64,000 bases of DNA, taken from NCBI GenBank assembly GCA_025963715.1, contig JAOQAG010000007.1, positions 62,001 through 126,000 on the forward strand. The letters are read 5' to 3'. Numbering within the stretch: position 1 is the first letter of the stretch; the number at the start of each line of letters is the position of its first letter. The notes below the pieces were generated by a model, which was not told the origin of the DNA, searched no databases, and saw only the letters and a program-made list of their open reading frames with translations. A program made the position numbers and the translations under genes. This document shows positions 51,144 to 59,781 of this stretch, in pieces. Origin of the DNA: Bacteroidota bacterium. Lineage in GTDB: Bacteria > Bacteroidota > Bacteroidia > 2-12-FULL-35-15.

Positions 51144-51605
51144 CTACTCAATACTGGCTACTGCTTCGTATCCATGATCGATCTTTAAGCCGCCGCCCAT
51201 CGCAGCAGCAACGGCCAATTCATCGCAACGGTTATTTTCCTTGTTGGAAGCATGGCCTTTTACCCACACAAATTTTACAGCATGTTTGCGATACACACGT
51301 AAGAACCGTTTCCACAGATCTTCATTTTTTTTATCCTTGAAGTATTTCTTCTCCCAGCCAAACACCCATTTTTTTTCTACGGAATCCACCACGTATTTTG
51401 AATCAGAATAAATAGTAACCGCCGTTCCTTCTTTTTTTAACGCCTCCAGCGCCACGATCACACTCAGCAATTCCATGCGGTTATTGGTCGTTAAGCGAAA
51501 GCCTTCCGAAAGTTCCTTGCGCAATGCGCCTGCGAGCATTACCACACCATATCCGCCCGGGCCGGGATTTCCACGTGAAGCGCCATCTGTAAAAACTGTG
51601 ATCAT
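51144..51605 (-). CDS. rnhA: Ribonuclease HI
   Basis: A 153-residue enzyme that degrades RNA in RNA-DNA hybrids. The DEDD active site is present: Asp in VFTDGASRGNPGPGGYG, Glu in NNRMELLSVIVAL, Asp in TIYSDSKYVVDS and Asp in NNRCDELAVAAA. The basic handle is WVFGWEKKYFKDKKNEDLW. The length is normal. It is preceded on its strand by GTAGAC repeats. Confidence 0.95.
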   Translation of the reverse strand: MITVFTDGASRGNPGPGGYGVVMLAGALRKELSEGFRLTTNNRMELLSVIVALEALKKEGTAVTIYSDSKYVVDSVEKKWVFGWEKKYFKDKKNEDLWKRFLRVYRKHAVKFVWVKGHASNKENNRCDELAVAAAMGGGLKIDHGYEAVASIE

Positions 51606-51640
51606 AAAATTTAGTAGACAATTTTAAAAAGTAGACAATA
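51601..51640. repeat. GTAGAC repeat field, left of four-helix gene
   Basis: AGTAGACAATTTTAAAAAGT and AGTAGACAATAAACAATT, similar words to those at 42760-42830. Confidence 0.55.
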
Positions 51641-51686
51641 AACAATTAAAAAAATAAAAACAAAAGGCACAGAACACTTATTAATT

Positions 51687-52076
51687 TTAATTACGATTAT
51701 ATTTTTCAGGGTTTTCCATCATGTGATTTAACAATCTCCCTACTTCAGCAGCTTTATCATTCAACGTATTTTTAGTAATTTCATTAATATAACCACACTC
51801 AAAAGCAAAATCAACCCAAACGCTTGTTTCGCTGTTTTCCATGTCAGCATCACTTGTTTTGCTTACAAAGTGTGCTTCGTATCTTCTTTTTCGATAGCCT
51901 TCCCCAATAGAAGAGCAAACCGATCGTGAAGATCTTCTGATCTGGCTTGTTAATCCATACTTTTCTTCTCCCGGAAATTGTTTTGAAAGTGTAAATATTT
52001 CCATTGATAAAGCAAACGCCTTTTTGTAAACAGTCAAATCTTTAAACTTAAAAGAAGAATTATTTTGCTCGCCCAT
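51687..52076 (-). CDS. Four-helix-bundle protein (S23/IVP family)
   Basis: A 129-residue protein of the four-helix-bundle family first found in 23S rRNA intervening sequences. Typical blocks are FKDLTVYKKAFALSMEIF, GLTSQIRRSSRSVCSSIGEG and YRKRRYEAHFVSKTSDADMENS with a C-terminal helix LNDKAAEVGRLLNHMMENP. Its biochemical role is unknown; relatives bind nucleic acid. The gene is flanked on both sides by GTAGAC/GTCTAC repeat fields in opposite orientation, as if it were a cassette. There is no reverse transcriptase nearby, so it is not an Avd protein of a diversity-generating element. Confidence 0.85.
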   Translation of the reverse strand: MGEQNNSSFKFKDLTVYKKAFALSMEIFTLSKQFPGEEKYGLTSQIRRSSRSVCSSIGEGYRKRRYEAHFVSKTSDADMENSETSVWVDFAFECGYINEITKNTLNDKAAEVGRLLNHMMENPEKYNRN

Positions 52077-52080
52077 ATTT

Positions 52081-52193
52081 ATCTGTCTATTCTGTTTCCT
52101 TTTATTTAAATTTTGTTTACTTTTTTCTTTTCTTGTTAACTGTCGACTATTTTTTAATTGTCTACTTTTTTCCCTTGTCTACTGTCTACTTCT
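52081..52193. repeat. GTCTAC repeat field, right of four-helix gene
   Basis: TGTCTATTCTG, AACTGTCGACTATTTTTTAA, TTGTCTACTTTTTTCCC and TTGTCTACTGTCTACTTC; the reverse complement of the left-hand field. Confidence 0.6.
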
Positions 52194-52760
52194 TTATATA
52201 CCAGCGTGAGTACGAAACAACTTCACCGCAATCGCCAGCAAGATCACACCAAACACTTTTCTCAAAATATTAATTCCGCCCACACCCAAAATATGCTCCA
52301 GGCGATACGTGTTTCTCAATACCACATAAATAAAAACTAAATTGATCAGGATCGCCACAATAATGTTTTCCATTTTGTATTCCGCACGCATCGAAAGCAA
52401 CGTCGTCAGCGTTCCCGTTCCGGCGATCAGTGGAAACGCTATCGGTACAACCGAAGCTGTTGCCGCTGTTTCTTCCTTATAAAATTTAATTCCCAGGATC
52501 ATTTCCAACGCTAAAAAGAAAATAATGAACGACCCCGCAATTGCAAACGAGCTTACATCGATCCCGATCAAACTCAGGATCTGTTGCCCGATGAACATAA
52601 ACACCACCATGATCACGCCCGATACCAGCGTGGCTTTTTCCGACTGGATCTTGCCATGTTTGCTTTGCAAATCCAGCAGCACCGGCAGCGATCCTACCAC
52701 GTCGATCACCGCGAACAGGATCATCGTAATTGTGGCTATTTCTTTGAAATTAAATTCCAT
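52194..52760 (-). CDS. MarC-family (UPF0056) membrane protein
   Basis: A 188-residue inner-membrane protein with six helices. Conserved features are FAVIDVVGSLPVLLDL near the start, FIIFFLALEMILG, and the family motif PIAFPLIAGTGTLTTLLSM (about residues 106-124). MarC proteins were once linked to multiple antibiotic resistance, but their transport function is not established. It is the distal gene of a minus-strand stretch that also contains purN 61 bp upstream. Confidence 0.9.
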   Translation of the reverse strand: MEFNFKEIATITMILFAVIDVVGSLPVLLDLQSKHGKIQSEKATLVSGVIMVVFMFIGQQILSLIGIDVSSFAIAGSFIIFFLALEMILGIKFYKEETAATASVVPIAFPLIAGTGTLTTLLSMRAEYKMENIIVAILINLVFIYVVLRNTYRLEHILGVGGINILRKVFGVILLAIAVKLFRTHAGI

Positions 52761-52821
52761 GGGTTTTAAATTTAGATGTTAAGATACAAAATTCAGGAAA
52801 TTGCATGCCTTCCGGAGATGC

Positions 52822-53388
52822 TTACAAAAGCGCTTTTTCAATTGCAGCCGGAAAAAATTCGTATTCCAGCCGGTGGATCTTCTCCGCCAGCAATTCCGGC
52901 GTATCGTTTTCCGAGATCGTGCAGGAATGCTGAGAGATGATCCTGCCTTCGTCGTAATGCTCATTCACATAATGGATGGAAATGCCGCTTTCTTTTTCCT
53001 TTGCCCCAATCACCGCCCGGTGTACATGCATCCCGTACATGCCTTTTCCGCCAAATTTCGGCAGCAGCGCCGGGTGAATGTTAATGATCTTGTCCGGGAA
53101 GGCTTTTACCAGGCTTTCCGGGATCATCCATAAAAATCCCGCGAGTACGATGAGGTCGGTCCCGGCCGATTTTAATGCAGTAATTGTTTGATCACTATCG
53201 TAAAACGAAGCACGGTCGATCAGCAGCGTAGAAATTCCGGCAGCTTTTGCCCGGTTCAGTACATTGGCTCCCGCTTTATTGGAAACTACCAGCGTTACCG
53301 CGATCTGATCCGACGTTTTAAAATAATCAATGATCCGTTGCGCATTGGTGCCTTCACCCGAAGCAAAAAGGACGATCTTCTTTTTCAT
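52822..53388 (-). CDS. purN: Phosphoribosylglycinamide formyltransferase
   Basis: A 188-residue enzyme of purine synthesis that formylates GAR using 10-formyl-THF. It starts MKKKIVLFASGEGTNAQRII with the phosphate loop GEGTN, and has the catalytic Asn-His in KIINIHPALLPKFGGKGMYG and the catalytic Asp in NEHYDEGRIISQH. Length is typical. It is divergent from acpP, with about 235 bp between them. Confidence 0.95.
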   Translation of the reverse strand: MKKKIVLFASGEGTNAQRIIDYFKTSDQIAVTLVVSNKAGANVLNRAKAAGISTLLIDRASFYDSDQTITALKSAGTDLIVLAGFLWMIPESLVKAFPDKIINIHPALLPKFGGKGMYGMHVHRAVIGAKEKESGISIHYVNEHYDEGRIISQHSCTISENDTPELLAEKIHRLEYEFFPAAIEKALL

Positions 53389-53563
53389 TCTGGCCGCAAA
53401 ATTAATTTTAATACCCTATATATATCGTATTTTGTGGGGAATAATTGTTTTTAGGAAGCGGAAATCCGTTTTAACGCCTTCTCAAAACGGAGTGTATCTC
53501 TCTGAATATGAAGGTGAAATGATTCTAAAACAGTTAAATTTTAGTGAATAGTTGGCATATTTT

Positions 53564-53593
53564 TTTGTAATTATGCATATAACTATATCTTTG
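53564..53593 (+). promoter_or_regulatory. acpP promoter
   Basis: -33 TTTG (53564-53567), 18-bp spacer, -7 TATCTTTG (53586-53593), then CACCC. This is the best complete Bacteroidota promoter in the window. The acpP ATG follows 31 bp after the -7 box. Confidence 0.65.
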
Positions 53594-53624
53594 CACCCAA
53601 ATTAACCCAAAAACATTTAAAAAA

Positions 53625-53861
53625 ATGTCAGACATTGCAACAAAAGTAAAAGCTATCATCGTTGATAAACTAGGTGTTGACGAAAAAGAAGTAACACCAG
53701 CAGCAAGCTTTACAAATGATCTAGGAGCAGATTCTTTAGATACTGTAGAATTGATCATGGAATTTGAAAAAGAATTTAACATTGCTATTCCTGATGACCA
53801 GGCTGAAAAAATCGGTACAGTTGGAGAAGCTATTTCTTACATTGAAGCAAACGCAAAATAA
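53625..53861 (+). CDS. acpP: Acyl carrier protein
   Basis: A 78-residue acidic carrier. The phosphopantetheine site is Ser37 in [16 protein letters not shown]. The four-helix fold and length are standard. It carries growing acyl chains in fatty acid synthesis and directly precedes fabF (21 nt) and rnc (9 nt further), the conserved acpP-fabF-rnc order. It could also supply acyl groups indirectly to the type III PKS 6 kb upstream, but that is speculation. Confidence 0.97.
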   Translation: MSDIATKVKAIIVDKLGVDEKEVTPAASFTNDLGADSLDTVELIMEFEKEFNIAIPDDQAEKIGTVGEAISYIEANAK

Positions 53862-53882
53862 TTCCCTAAAAGATTTATTTGA

Positions 53883-55139
53883 ATGGAGTTAAGACGAGTA
53901 GTAGTTACAGGCCTTGGCGCGATTACACCTTTGGGTAATAACGTTTCTGATTATTGGAATAACCTTTTAAACGGGGTTAGCGGAGCCGCACCTATTACTC
54001 GTTTTGATGCTTCAAAGTTTAAAACACAATTCGCCTGCGAAGTAAAAGGATTTAACCCCGAAGACTACTTAGACCGCAAAGAAGCACGCAAACTCGATCC
54101 TTTTTCCCAATACGGCTTATGCTCGGCAATCCAAGCCGTTAAAGATGCAGGACTGGATGGCGAAAATGCTTTTGATCCTGATAGAGCAGGTGTGATCTGG
54201 GGTTCGGGTATCGGTGGTTTACAAACCTTCCAGGACGAATGTTTCGGTTTTGCAAAAGGCGATGGAACACCCCGTTTCAACCCTTTCTTTATCCCTAAAA
54301 TGATCGCTGATATTTGTTCAGGACACATTTCCATCCGTTTTGGAATGCGTGGTCCTAACTTTACAACCGTATCAGCTTGTGCATCCTCTACCAACGCTTT
54401 AATTGACGCGGCTACTTATATTAAATTAGGTAAAGCCGACATCATCGTTACCGGTGGCTCCGAAGCTGCTGTGTGCGAAGCAGGTATCGGTGGTTTTAAC
54501 GCCATGCACGCACTTTCTACCCGTAATGATTCTCCTGAAACAGCTTCCCGCCCGTTTGATGTAGACCGCGATGGTTTTGTATTAGGTGAAGGCGCCGGTT
54601 GTTTGATCCTTGAAGATCTGAACCACGCCTTAAAACGCGGAGCAAAAATTTATGCGGAAGTAGTGGGCGGCGGAATGACAGCAGATGCAAATCACATTAC
54701 AGCGCCACATCCCGAAGGATTAGGAGCATTGAATGTAATGCGCAATGCTTTGCAGGATGCTGAAATGAAACCAGAAGAGATCGATTATGTAAATGTTCAC
54801 GGTACCTCCACGCCTCTGGGCGATGTGGCCGAAACAAAAGCCATCCTTGGCGTTTTTGGTGAACATGCTTATAAATTAAATATCAGCTCTACAAAATCAA
54901 TGACCGGGCATTTGCTTGGTGCAGCCGGTGCAATTGAAGCCATTGCCTGCGTATTGGCTTGTCAGAATGATATTATTCCTCCTACCATTAACCACTTTAC
55001 CGACGATCCTGCGTTGGATAATAAGCTCAACCTGACATTCAACAAAGCAGAAAAACGCGTTGTACGTGCTGCATTAAGTAATACATTTGGCTTTGGCGGA
55101 CACAATGCATCTGTTATTGTTAAAAAATATACTGCTTAA
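53883..55139 (+). CDS. fabF: 3-oxoacyl-ACP synthase II
   Basis: A 418-residue condensing enzyme that elongates acyl-ACP with malonyl-ACP. The active site has Cys166 in TTVSACASSTNAL, His in VNVHGTSTPLGD and His in STKSMTGHLLGAAG, the Cys-His-His triad of the KAS I/II class. It starts MELRRVVVTGLGAITPLGNN. Full length. It is the middle gene of acpP-fabF-rnc. Confidence 0.97.
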   Translation: MELRRVVVTGLGAITPLGNNVSDYWNNLLNGVSGAAPITRFDASKFKTQFACEVKGFNPEDYLDRKEARKLDPFSQYGLCSAIQAVKDAGLDGENAFDPDRAGVIWGSGIGGLQTFQDECFGFAKGDGTPRFNPFFIPKMIADICSGHISIRFGMRGPNFTTVSACASSTNALIDAATYIKLGKADIIVTGGSEAAVCEAGIGGFNAMHALSTRNDSPETASRPFDVDRDGFVLGEGAGCLILEDLNHALKRGAKIYAEVVGGGMTADANHITAPHPEGLGALNVMRNALQDAEMKPEEIDYVNVHGTSTPLGDVAETKAILGVFGEHAYKLNISSTKSMTGHLLGAAGAIEAIACVLACQNDIIPPTINHFTDDPALDNKLNLTFNKAEKRVVRAALSNTFGFGGHNASVIVKKYTA

Positions 55140-55148
55140 TTTACTGTA

Positions 55149-55874
55149 TTGCCGTCGTTCTCAAAACAAATAAGGGTGTATTTCTCACCCGAAAAAAAGC
55201 TACATGATTCCTTGCGGAACATACTCGGATTTTATCCCGGTAACATCTCGCTATACAAGCTGGCATTCCGCCATAGCTCTGCCGCTCAGCAAATTAAAAA
55301 AGGAGTGAAAGATAGTAACGAGCGGTTGGAATTTTTGGGCGATTCGGTGATCGGAACCGTGGTGGCAGATTACCTGTTTAAAAAATTCCCTTATAAAGAC
55401 GAAGGCTTTCTTACAAAAATGCGCTCCAAAATGGTGAGCCGCGCCAAACATAACCAGATCGCTGTAAAGCTGGGATTAAATAATTTTATTGAAGCCAATA
55501 ACGACCGTTTTGGCACCAAACCAAGCTCCATTAACGGCGATGCATACGAGGCGCTCATTGGCGCCATTTACCTCGATAAAGGCTATAAATTTGCCCAAAA
55601 ATTCATTCTCACGCGCATCATCAACGTACACATTGATATGGATGAAGTGGAAACCAAAGAAGTGGATTTTAAAAGCAAATTTATTGAATGGGCGCAAAAA
55701 GAGCGAAAGGAATTTAAGTTTGAAACCCTGGTGGACGGCACCACCGTGCCTGATAAACAATTTGTGCTGCAGCTGACCGTAGATAACGAAGTAGTAGGTA
55801 CCGCACAGCACATTTCCAAAAAACGGGCAGAGCAAATGATCGCGGAGCAAGCCTGCGCCCTGTTGGAAATATAA
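55149..55874 (+). CDS. rnc: Ribonuclease III
   Basis: A 241-residue double-strand-specific RNase. The catalytic domain (about 25-155) has the signature NERLEFLGDSVIGTVVADYL with the acidic residues of the active site, and a second acidic cluster in NGDAYEALIGAIYLDKG. A dsRNA-binding domain follows (about 175-241, ending KKRAEQMIAEQACALLEI). It starts with TTG, 9 nt after fabF. Its processing of rRNA and mRNA could act on the many hairpin repeats in this genome. Confidence 0.94.
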   Translation: MPSFSKQIRVYFSPEKKLHDSLRNILGFYPGNISLYKLAFRHSSAAQQIKKGVKDSNERLEFLGDSVIGTVVADYLFKKFPYKDEGFLTKMRSKMVSRAKHNQIAVKLGLNNFIEANNDRFGTKPSSINGDAYEALIGAIYLDKGYKFAQKFILTRIINVHIDMDEVETKEVDFKSKFIEWAQKERKEFKFETLVDGTTVPDKQFVLQLTVDNEVVGTAQHISKKRAEQMIAEQACALLEI

Positions 55875-55944
55875 ATAGGGAAAGAATGAACCCCGCTGAT
55901 AAGACAGGTATAGATTTATAATTTAAAACCAGGATCTTCGGGCT

Positions 55945-56148
55945 TCGCCTTTTTGAGCTTGTCAGTAATAGCCGGTAATGATCGCCGGACGAATGAAAAA
56001 GAGAACTAAAATTGTTTTTGAATATATCAGATCAGTGCTGAGAATCAATTGGCGATCATTATCCGCGGTTGGTCTTCGCGCCAGCAGAAGAGCAAATTAC
56101 ATTACAAGATCGAAAAAGGTTTTTGTAACTTTTTGCCTTCAAAAAGTT
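55945..56148. repeat. Shared 150-200 bp intergenic element, copy B
   Basis: It contains CAGTAATAGCCGGTAATGA, ATCCGCGGTTGG, AATTACATTACAAG and the 3' end AAAAAGGTTTTTGTAACTTTT with the same hairpin as copy A. It occupies most of the 425-bp gap between rnc and the next gene; I see no gene there. Confidence 0.65.
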
Positions 56149-56299
56149 AGAATATAAATTTTAAAACAATCCTTAACGAATTGTACAGTTAAAAACAGAT
56201 CCATAAAGTACAAAGTTTCCAAAAGTCACATAAATTTAACCCGTTTTGCTTACTATTCTTTAATTTAGATTCCTAATTTTACATTGATTTAAAACCAAC

Positions 56300-56779
56300 G
56301 TGGTAAAGCATACGCTTGAAATAGAACATGATTATGATTTTGTGCTGATCGGAATTTCGTCGCACGAAAAAGACTACCGTTTTTGCTGGGCGCTCAATAA
56401 CAAATTGAAGCTGGAATTGGTGAAGCAGGATTCACTGGAGATCAAAGGGAAAAAGCAAACCACACCTTCTTATTTTTCTTTCTTTACATTTGATGACGAG
56501 GATCAGTACACGGAATATTCCGTGATCGCTAATTTTAGCGAAAGCAAAGCGCTGGCCGCGAATGAAAATACCTTGTTTGGCGCGCAGGACGCAACGGAAG
56601 AGAACGAATTTTTGATCCCCGAGCATAAACAAATGAATTACTTTTTTGTAATACGGGGAGAGCTGGAAGACGAGGAAGTGGAAGAGCTCATGAAGCAGAT
56701 CAGGGAAATTGATATGGTGCTGACCACGATCCGCATTGATGCAAAAAGCTTAAAATCAAAGCAGAATTTGATTTTTTAA
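56300..56779 (+). CDS. IPExxxVDY-family protein
   Basis: A 159-residue protein of the uncharacterised Bacteroidota IPExxxVDY family, recognised by its start (LEIEHDYDFVLIGISSHEKDYRFCW), the Asp/Glu-rich middle and the late signature. Here the signature reads LIPEHKQMNYFFVI, so V-D-Y has become M-N-Y. It starts with GTG. The gene typically stands next to pyk, as here (60 nt spacing). No function is established. The changed signature residues are worth noting but probably tolerated. Confidence 0.82.
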   Translation: MVKHTLEIEHDYDFVLIGISSHEKDYRFCWALNNKLKLELVKQDSLEIKGKKQTTPSYFSFFTFDDEDQYTEYSVIANFSESKALAANENTLFGAQDATEENEFLIPEHKQMNYFFVIRGELEDEEVEELMKQIREIDMVLTTIRIDAKSLKSKQNLIF

Positions 56780-56821
56780 TACGTTGCAGCAACAATTTAA
56801 ACACGCTGTAATTTGGATAAA

Positions 56822-58273
56822 ATGATTAATAATAAAAATATGAAAAGAACAAAAATAGTAGCAACACTCGGGCCTGCATCCTCTTCCCCGGAAGTAATTG
56901 AAGGAATGATCAAAGCGGGAGCGGATGTTTGCCGGATCAATTTTTCGCATGGTGCGTACGATAAAGTAGAAGAACAGATCAAAACCATTCGCGAGATCAA
57001 TAAGAAATTAGGAACGCACACCGCCATCCTTGCCGATTTGCAAGGCCCGAAACTGCGCATTGGCGTGGTTGAAAATAACCATGTGGAGCTGGTAGACGGC
57101 AAAGAAGTGATCATCACAACAGTAGAGTGCATGGGTACTGCAGAGCGTTTGTACATTACGTACCCGCAATTTCCGAAAGATGTGCGCGTAGGAGAAAATA
57201 TCCTGATCGATGATGGAAAATTATTACTCGAAACAGTTTCAACAAACGGAACAGATGAGGTGCGTGCCATCGTTCGTCACGGCGGCATTCTTTCTTCCAA
57301 AAAAGGTGTGAACCTGCCAAACACAAAAGTATCGTTGCCGTGTTTGACCGAAAAAGATTTGAAGGACCTTGATTTTGCATTGCGCCAGAAAGTAGACTGG
57401 ATAGGACTTTCCTTCGTTCGTTCGGCGGCTGATATCATTGAATTAAAACATCTGATCAAAAATTTTGATCCGAATATTCGCTCACGCGTGGTGGCAAAAA
57501 TCGAAAAGCCGGAAGCAATTCTGGACATTGATAACATCATCCGGGAAACCGATGCATTGATGGTTGCCCGCGGCGATTTGGGTGTGGAAGTGCCGATGCA
57601 GGAAGTGCCGGTATTGCAAAAAATGATGGTAAAAAAATGTCTGGAGCATTCCAAACCCGTGATCATTGCCACACAAATGATGGAAAGCATGATCACCAAC
57701 ATCAGTCCTTCGCGTGCCGAAGTGAACGATGTGGCCAACAGTGTAATGGATGGCGCCGATGCAGTGATGCTGAGCGGTGAAACTTCGGTTGGAAATCACC
57801 CGATCAAAGTGGTGGAAGCCATGACCAAGATCATTGACCACGTGGAAGCCAACAGCGATATTTATAACCGCGATTCGGAAGCACCGGAAGTGGATCTGCG
57901 CAACGAACGTTTTTTATCGGATTCCATTTGTTTTACCGCCGCAAAAATGGCACAGCGCACAAAAGCAGCAGCTGTAGTTACGATGACACACTCGGGTTAC
58001 ACCGCATTTAAATTAGCGAGCCACCGCCCCAAAGCCGATATTTTTGTATTTACCGATAATTACGACATTCTTACCACGCTCAACCTGGTATGGGGCGTTC
58101 GCGGTTTTTATTACGATAAGAACATCAGCACCGATCATACGATTGCCGACATCAAACACATTTTGAAAAAAAGCGGAATGGTGAAAATAAACGACCTGGT
58201 GATCAACATTGCCAGTATTCCGTTAAGCGAGATGGGCAAAGCAAACATGATCAAATTATCGGCAGTAGAATAA
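56822..58273 (+). CDS. pyk: Pyruvate kinase
   Basis: A 483-residue glycolytic enzyme that makes ATP and pyruvate from PEP. The start is uncertain: ATG 56822 (MINNKNMKRTKIVATLGPAS) is chosen; ATG 56840 is possible. Conserved sites include NFSHGAYDKVEEQI, VAKIEKPEAI (catalytic Lys region), VARGDLGVEVP (Mg-binding) and ATQMMESMITN. The C-terminal domain (about 355-483) is complete. It follows the IPExxxVDY gene and is followed by a weak AGGTTG/CAACCT hairpin at 58284-58302. Confidence 0.95.
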   Translation: MINNKNMKRTKIVATLGPASSSPEVIEGMIKAGADVCRINFSHGAYDKVEEQIKTIREINKKLGTHTAILADLQGPKLRIGVVENNHVELVDGKEVIITTVECMGTAERLYITYPQFPKDVRVGENILIDDGKLLLETVSTNGTDEVRAIVRHGGILSSKKGVNLPNTKVSLPCLTEKDLKDLDFALRQKVDWIGLSFVRSAADIIELKHLIKNFDPNIRSRVVAKIEKPEAILDIDNIIRETDALMVARGDLGVEVPMQEVPVLQKMMVKKCLEHSKPVIIATQMMESMITNISPSRAEVNDVANSVMDGADAVMLSGETSVGNHPIKVVEAMTKIIDHVEANSDIYNRDSEAPEVDLRNERFLSDSICFTAAKMAQRTKAAAVVTMTHSGYTAFKLASHRPKADIFVFTDNYDILTTLNLVWGVRGFYYDKNISTDHTIADIKHILKKSGMVKINDLVINIASIPLSEMGKANMIKLSAVE

Positions 58274-58329
58274 ATTATTAAAAAGGTTGTTCGCACCAAC
58301 CTGCAATCAAACAAACAAAACACTAACCA

Positions 58330-59409
58330 ATGAGCATTAACGTAAAACTTTTAAAAGAGATCTGTGAAGTGGCGGGAGCGCCAGGACACGAGCAGCGTGT
58401 GAGAGAAATTGTGATCCGCGAAACTAAAAAATTAGTGGATAAGATCTCCATCGATAACATGGGAAATGTTACGGCGTTTAAGAAAGGGACTGCGTCCACC
58501 AAAGGCAAAGCCGACGGTGGAAAAAAAAATAAAAAAGTGATGATCGCCGCTCACATGGATGAGATCGGTTTTATTGTAACGCACATTGATGAACATGGTT
58601 TTTTAAGATTTATCCCGCTTGGCGGTTTTGATCCGAAAACATTAACCGCACAGCGCGTAAAAGTACACGGGAAAAAAGACATCATTGGGGTAATGGGATC
58701 AAAACCAATTCACATGATGAGCCCGGGCGAACGCGATAAAGTGGTTCCGATCAGCGATTATTTTATTGACCTGGGGATGAATAAAAAAGACGTGGAAAAG
58801 ATCGTAACCGTTGGAGATACGATCACACGTGAGCGCGAACTGATCGAGATGGGAAATTGTGTGAATTGCAAATCCATCGATAACCGTGTTTCTGTTTTTA
58901 TTTTAATTGAAACATTGCGCGAACTGAAAAATTCGCCCTACGATGTATACGCAGTATTTACAGTGCAGGAAGAAGTTGGCATCCGCGGAGCAAATGTATC
59001 GGCGCTGCAAATTCAGCCCGATTTTGGTTTTGGCCTGGATACCACCATTGCTTTTGACGTTCCGGGTGCAGCCAAACACGAAATGATCACCAAATTAGGC
59101 GATGGCGCTGCCATCAAGATCATGGATTCATCCACCATCTGCGATTACCGCATGGTGAAATACATGAAAGAAACAGCAATTAAACACAAGATCAAACACC
59201 AGGTGGAAATTTTACCTGCAGGCGGAACAGATACAGCAGGCATTCAGCGCATGACAGCAGGTGGTTCTATTTCCGGCGCTGTTTCGATTCCAACGCGGCA
59301 CATCCACCAGGTAATTGAAATGGCCGATAAATCGGATATCCGCGCAAGTATTGATCTGTTGAAAAGTTGCATCCAGGATTTGGATAAATTTGACTGGAGC
59401 TTCAAGTAA
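58330..59409 (+). CDS. M42-family metallopeptidase (glutamyl aminopeptidase/endoglucanase family)
   Basis: A 359-residue dinuclear-metal aminopeptidase. Metal and catalytic motifs are IAAHMDEIGFIVTHI (His, Asp), CKSIDNRVSVFILIE (Asp), TVQEEVGIRGANVSAL (Glu pair) and ILPAGGTDTAGIQ, ending ISIPTRHIHQVIEMAD-like (VSIPTRHIHQVIEMAD, His). These enzymes form large tetrahedral particles that degrade peptides in the cytoplasm. A Lys/Gly-rich insert (KKGTASTKGKADGGKKNKK, about residues 55-73) near the N-terminus is unusual but looks like a surface loop. Single gene between repeat-rich gaps. Confidence 0.92.
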   Translation: MSINVKLLKEICEVAGAPGHEQRVREIVIRETKKLVDKISIDNMGNVTAFKKGTASTKGKADGGKKNKKVMIAAHMDEIGFIVTHIDEHGFLRFIPLGGFDPKTLTAQRVKVHGKKDIIGVMGSKPIHMMSPGERDKVVPISDYFIDLGMNKKDVEKIVTVGDTITRERELIEMGNCVNCKSIDNRVSVFILIETLRELKNSPYDVYAVFTVQEEVGIRGANVSALQIQPDFGFGLDTTIAFDVPGAAKHEMITKLGDGAAIKIMDSSTICDYRMVKYMKETAIKHKIKHQVEILPAGGTDTAGIQRMTAGGSISGAVSIPTRHIHQVIEMADKSDIRASIDLLKSCIQDLDKFDWSFK

Positions 59410-59781
59410 ATACGGATAACGAACAGAAACGAATTTTACGAATCTGGGTGGTTACAAATTACGAATAAATACAAATTTACAAATCTATGTTTGGGTAAAA
59501 TAAAACACAGCGTCTCTGCGAAAGCGAAGCCTCAAAAACACACAGAAAAAACACAGCATAAGTATAACCTCTGCGAGATCTGCGTCTCTGCGAGAAAAAA
59601 TACACAGCATAACAAACACAGCTTTGCGAACTTTGCGCCTTTGCGAGAAAAACACACAGCTCTGCGAGAAACAAAACACACAGCACTTTTGAATTTTAAC
59701 TTTCAGCTTTTGACTTTAAAATAACTTCCGCGAACTCTGCGCCTCCTCCGCGCCCTTTGCGGTTAAACCCACACAGCACAC
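59410..59781. repeat. CTCTGCGAG / CTTTGCGCC repeat field
   Basis: A 372-bp gap without a gene. It is composed of words such as CCTCTGCGAGATCTGCGTCT, CTTTGCGAACTTTGCGCC, CTCTGCGCCTCCTCCGCGCC and repeated ACACAGC. The words recur with a spacing near 9 nt. Short open frames here are artefacts. Confidence 0.65.

Noticed and set aside
51687-52076. Four-helix-bundle protein as an Avd component of a diversity-generating retroelement
   Set aside because: No reverse transcriptase, template repeat or variable repeat nearby.
59477-59724. Short open frames on both strands with Cys/Arg-rich products
   Set aside because: They run through the CTCTGCGAG repeat field and mirror its period; not genes.
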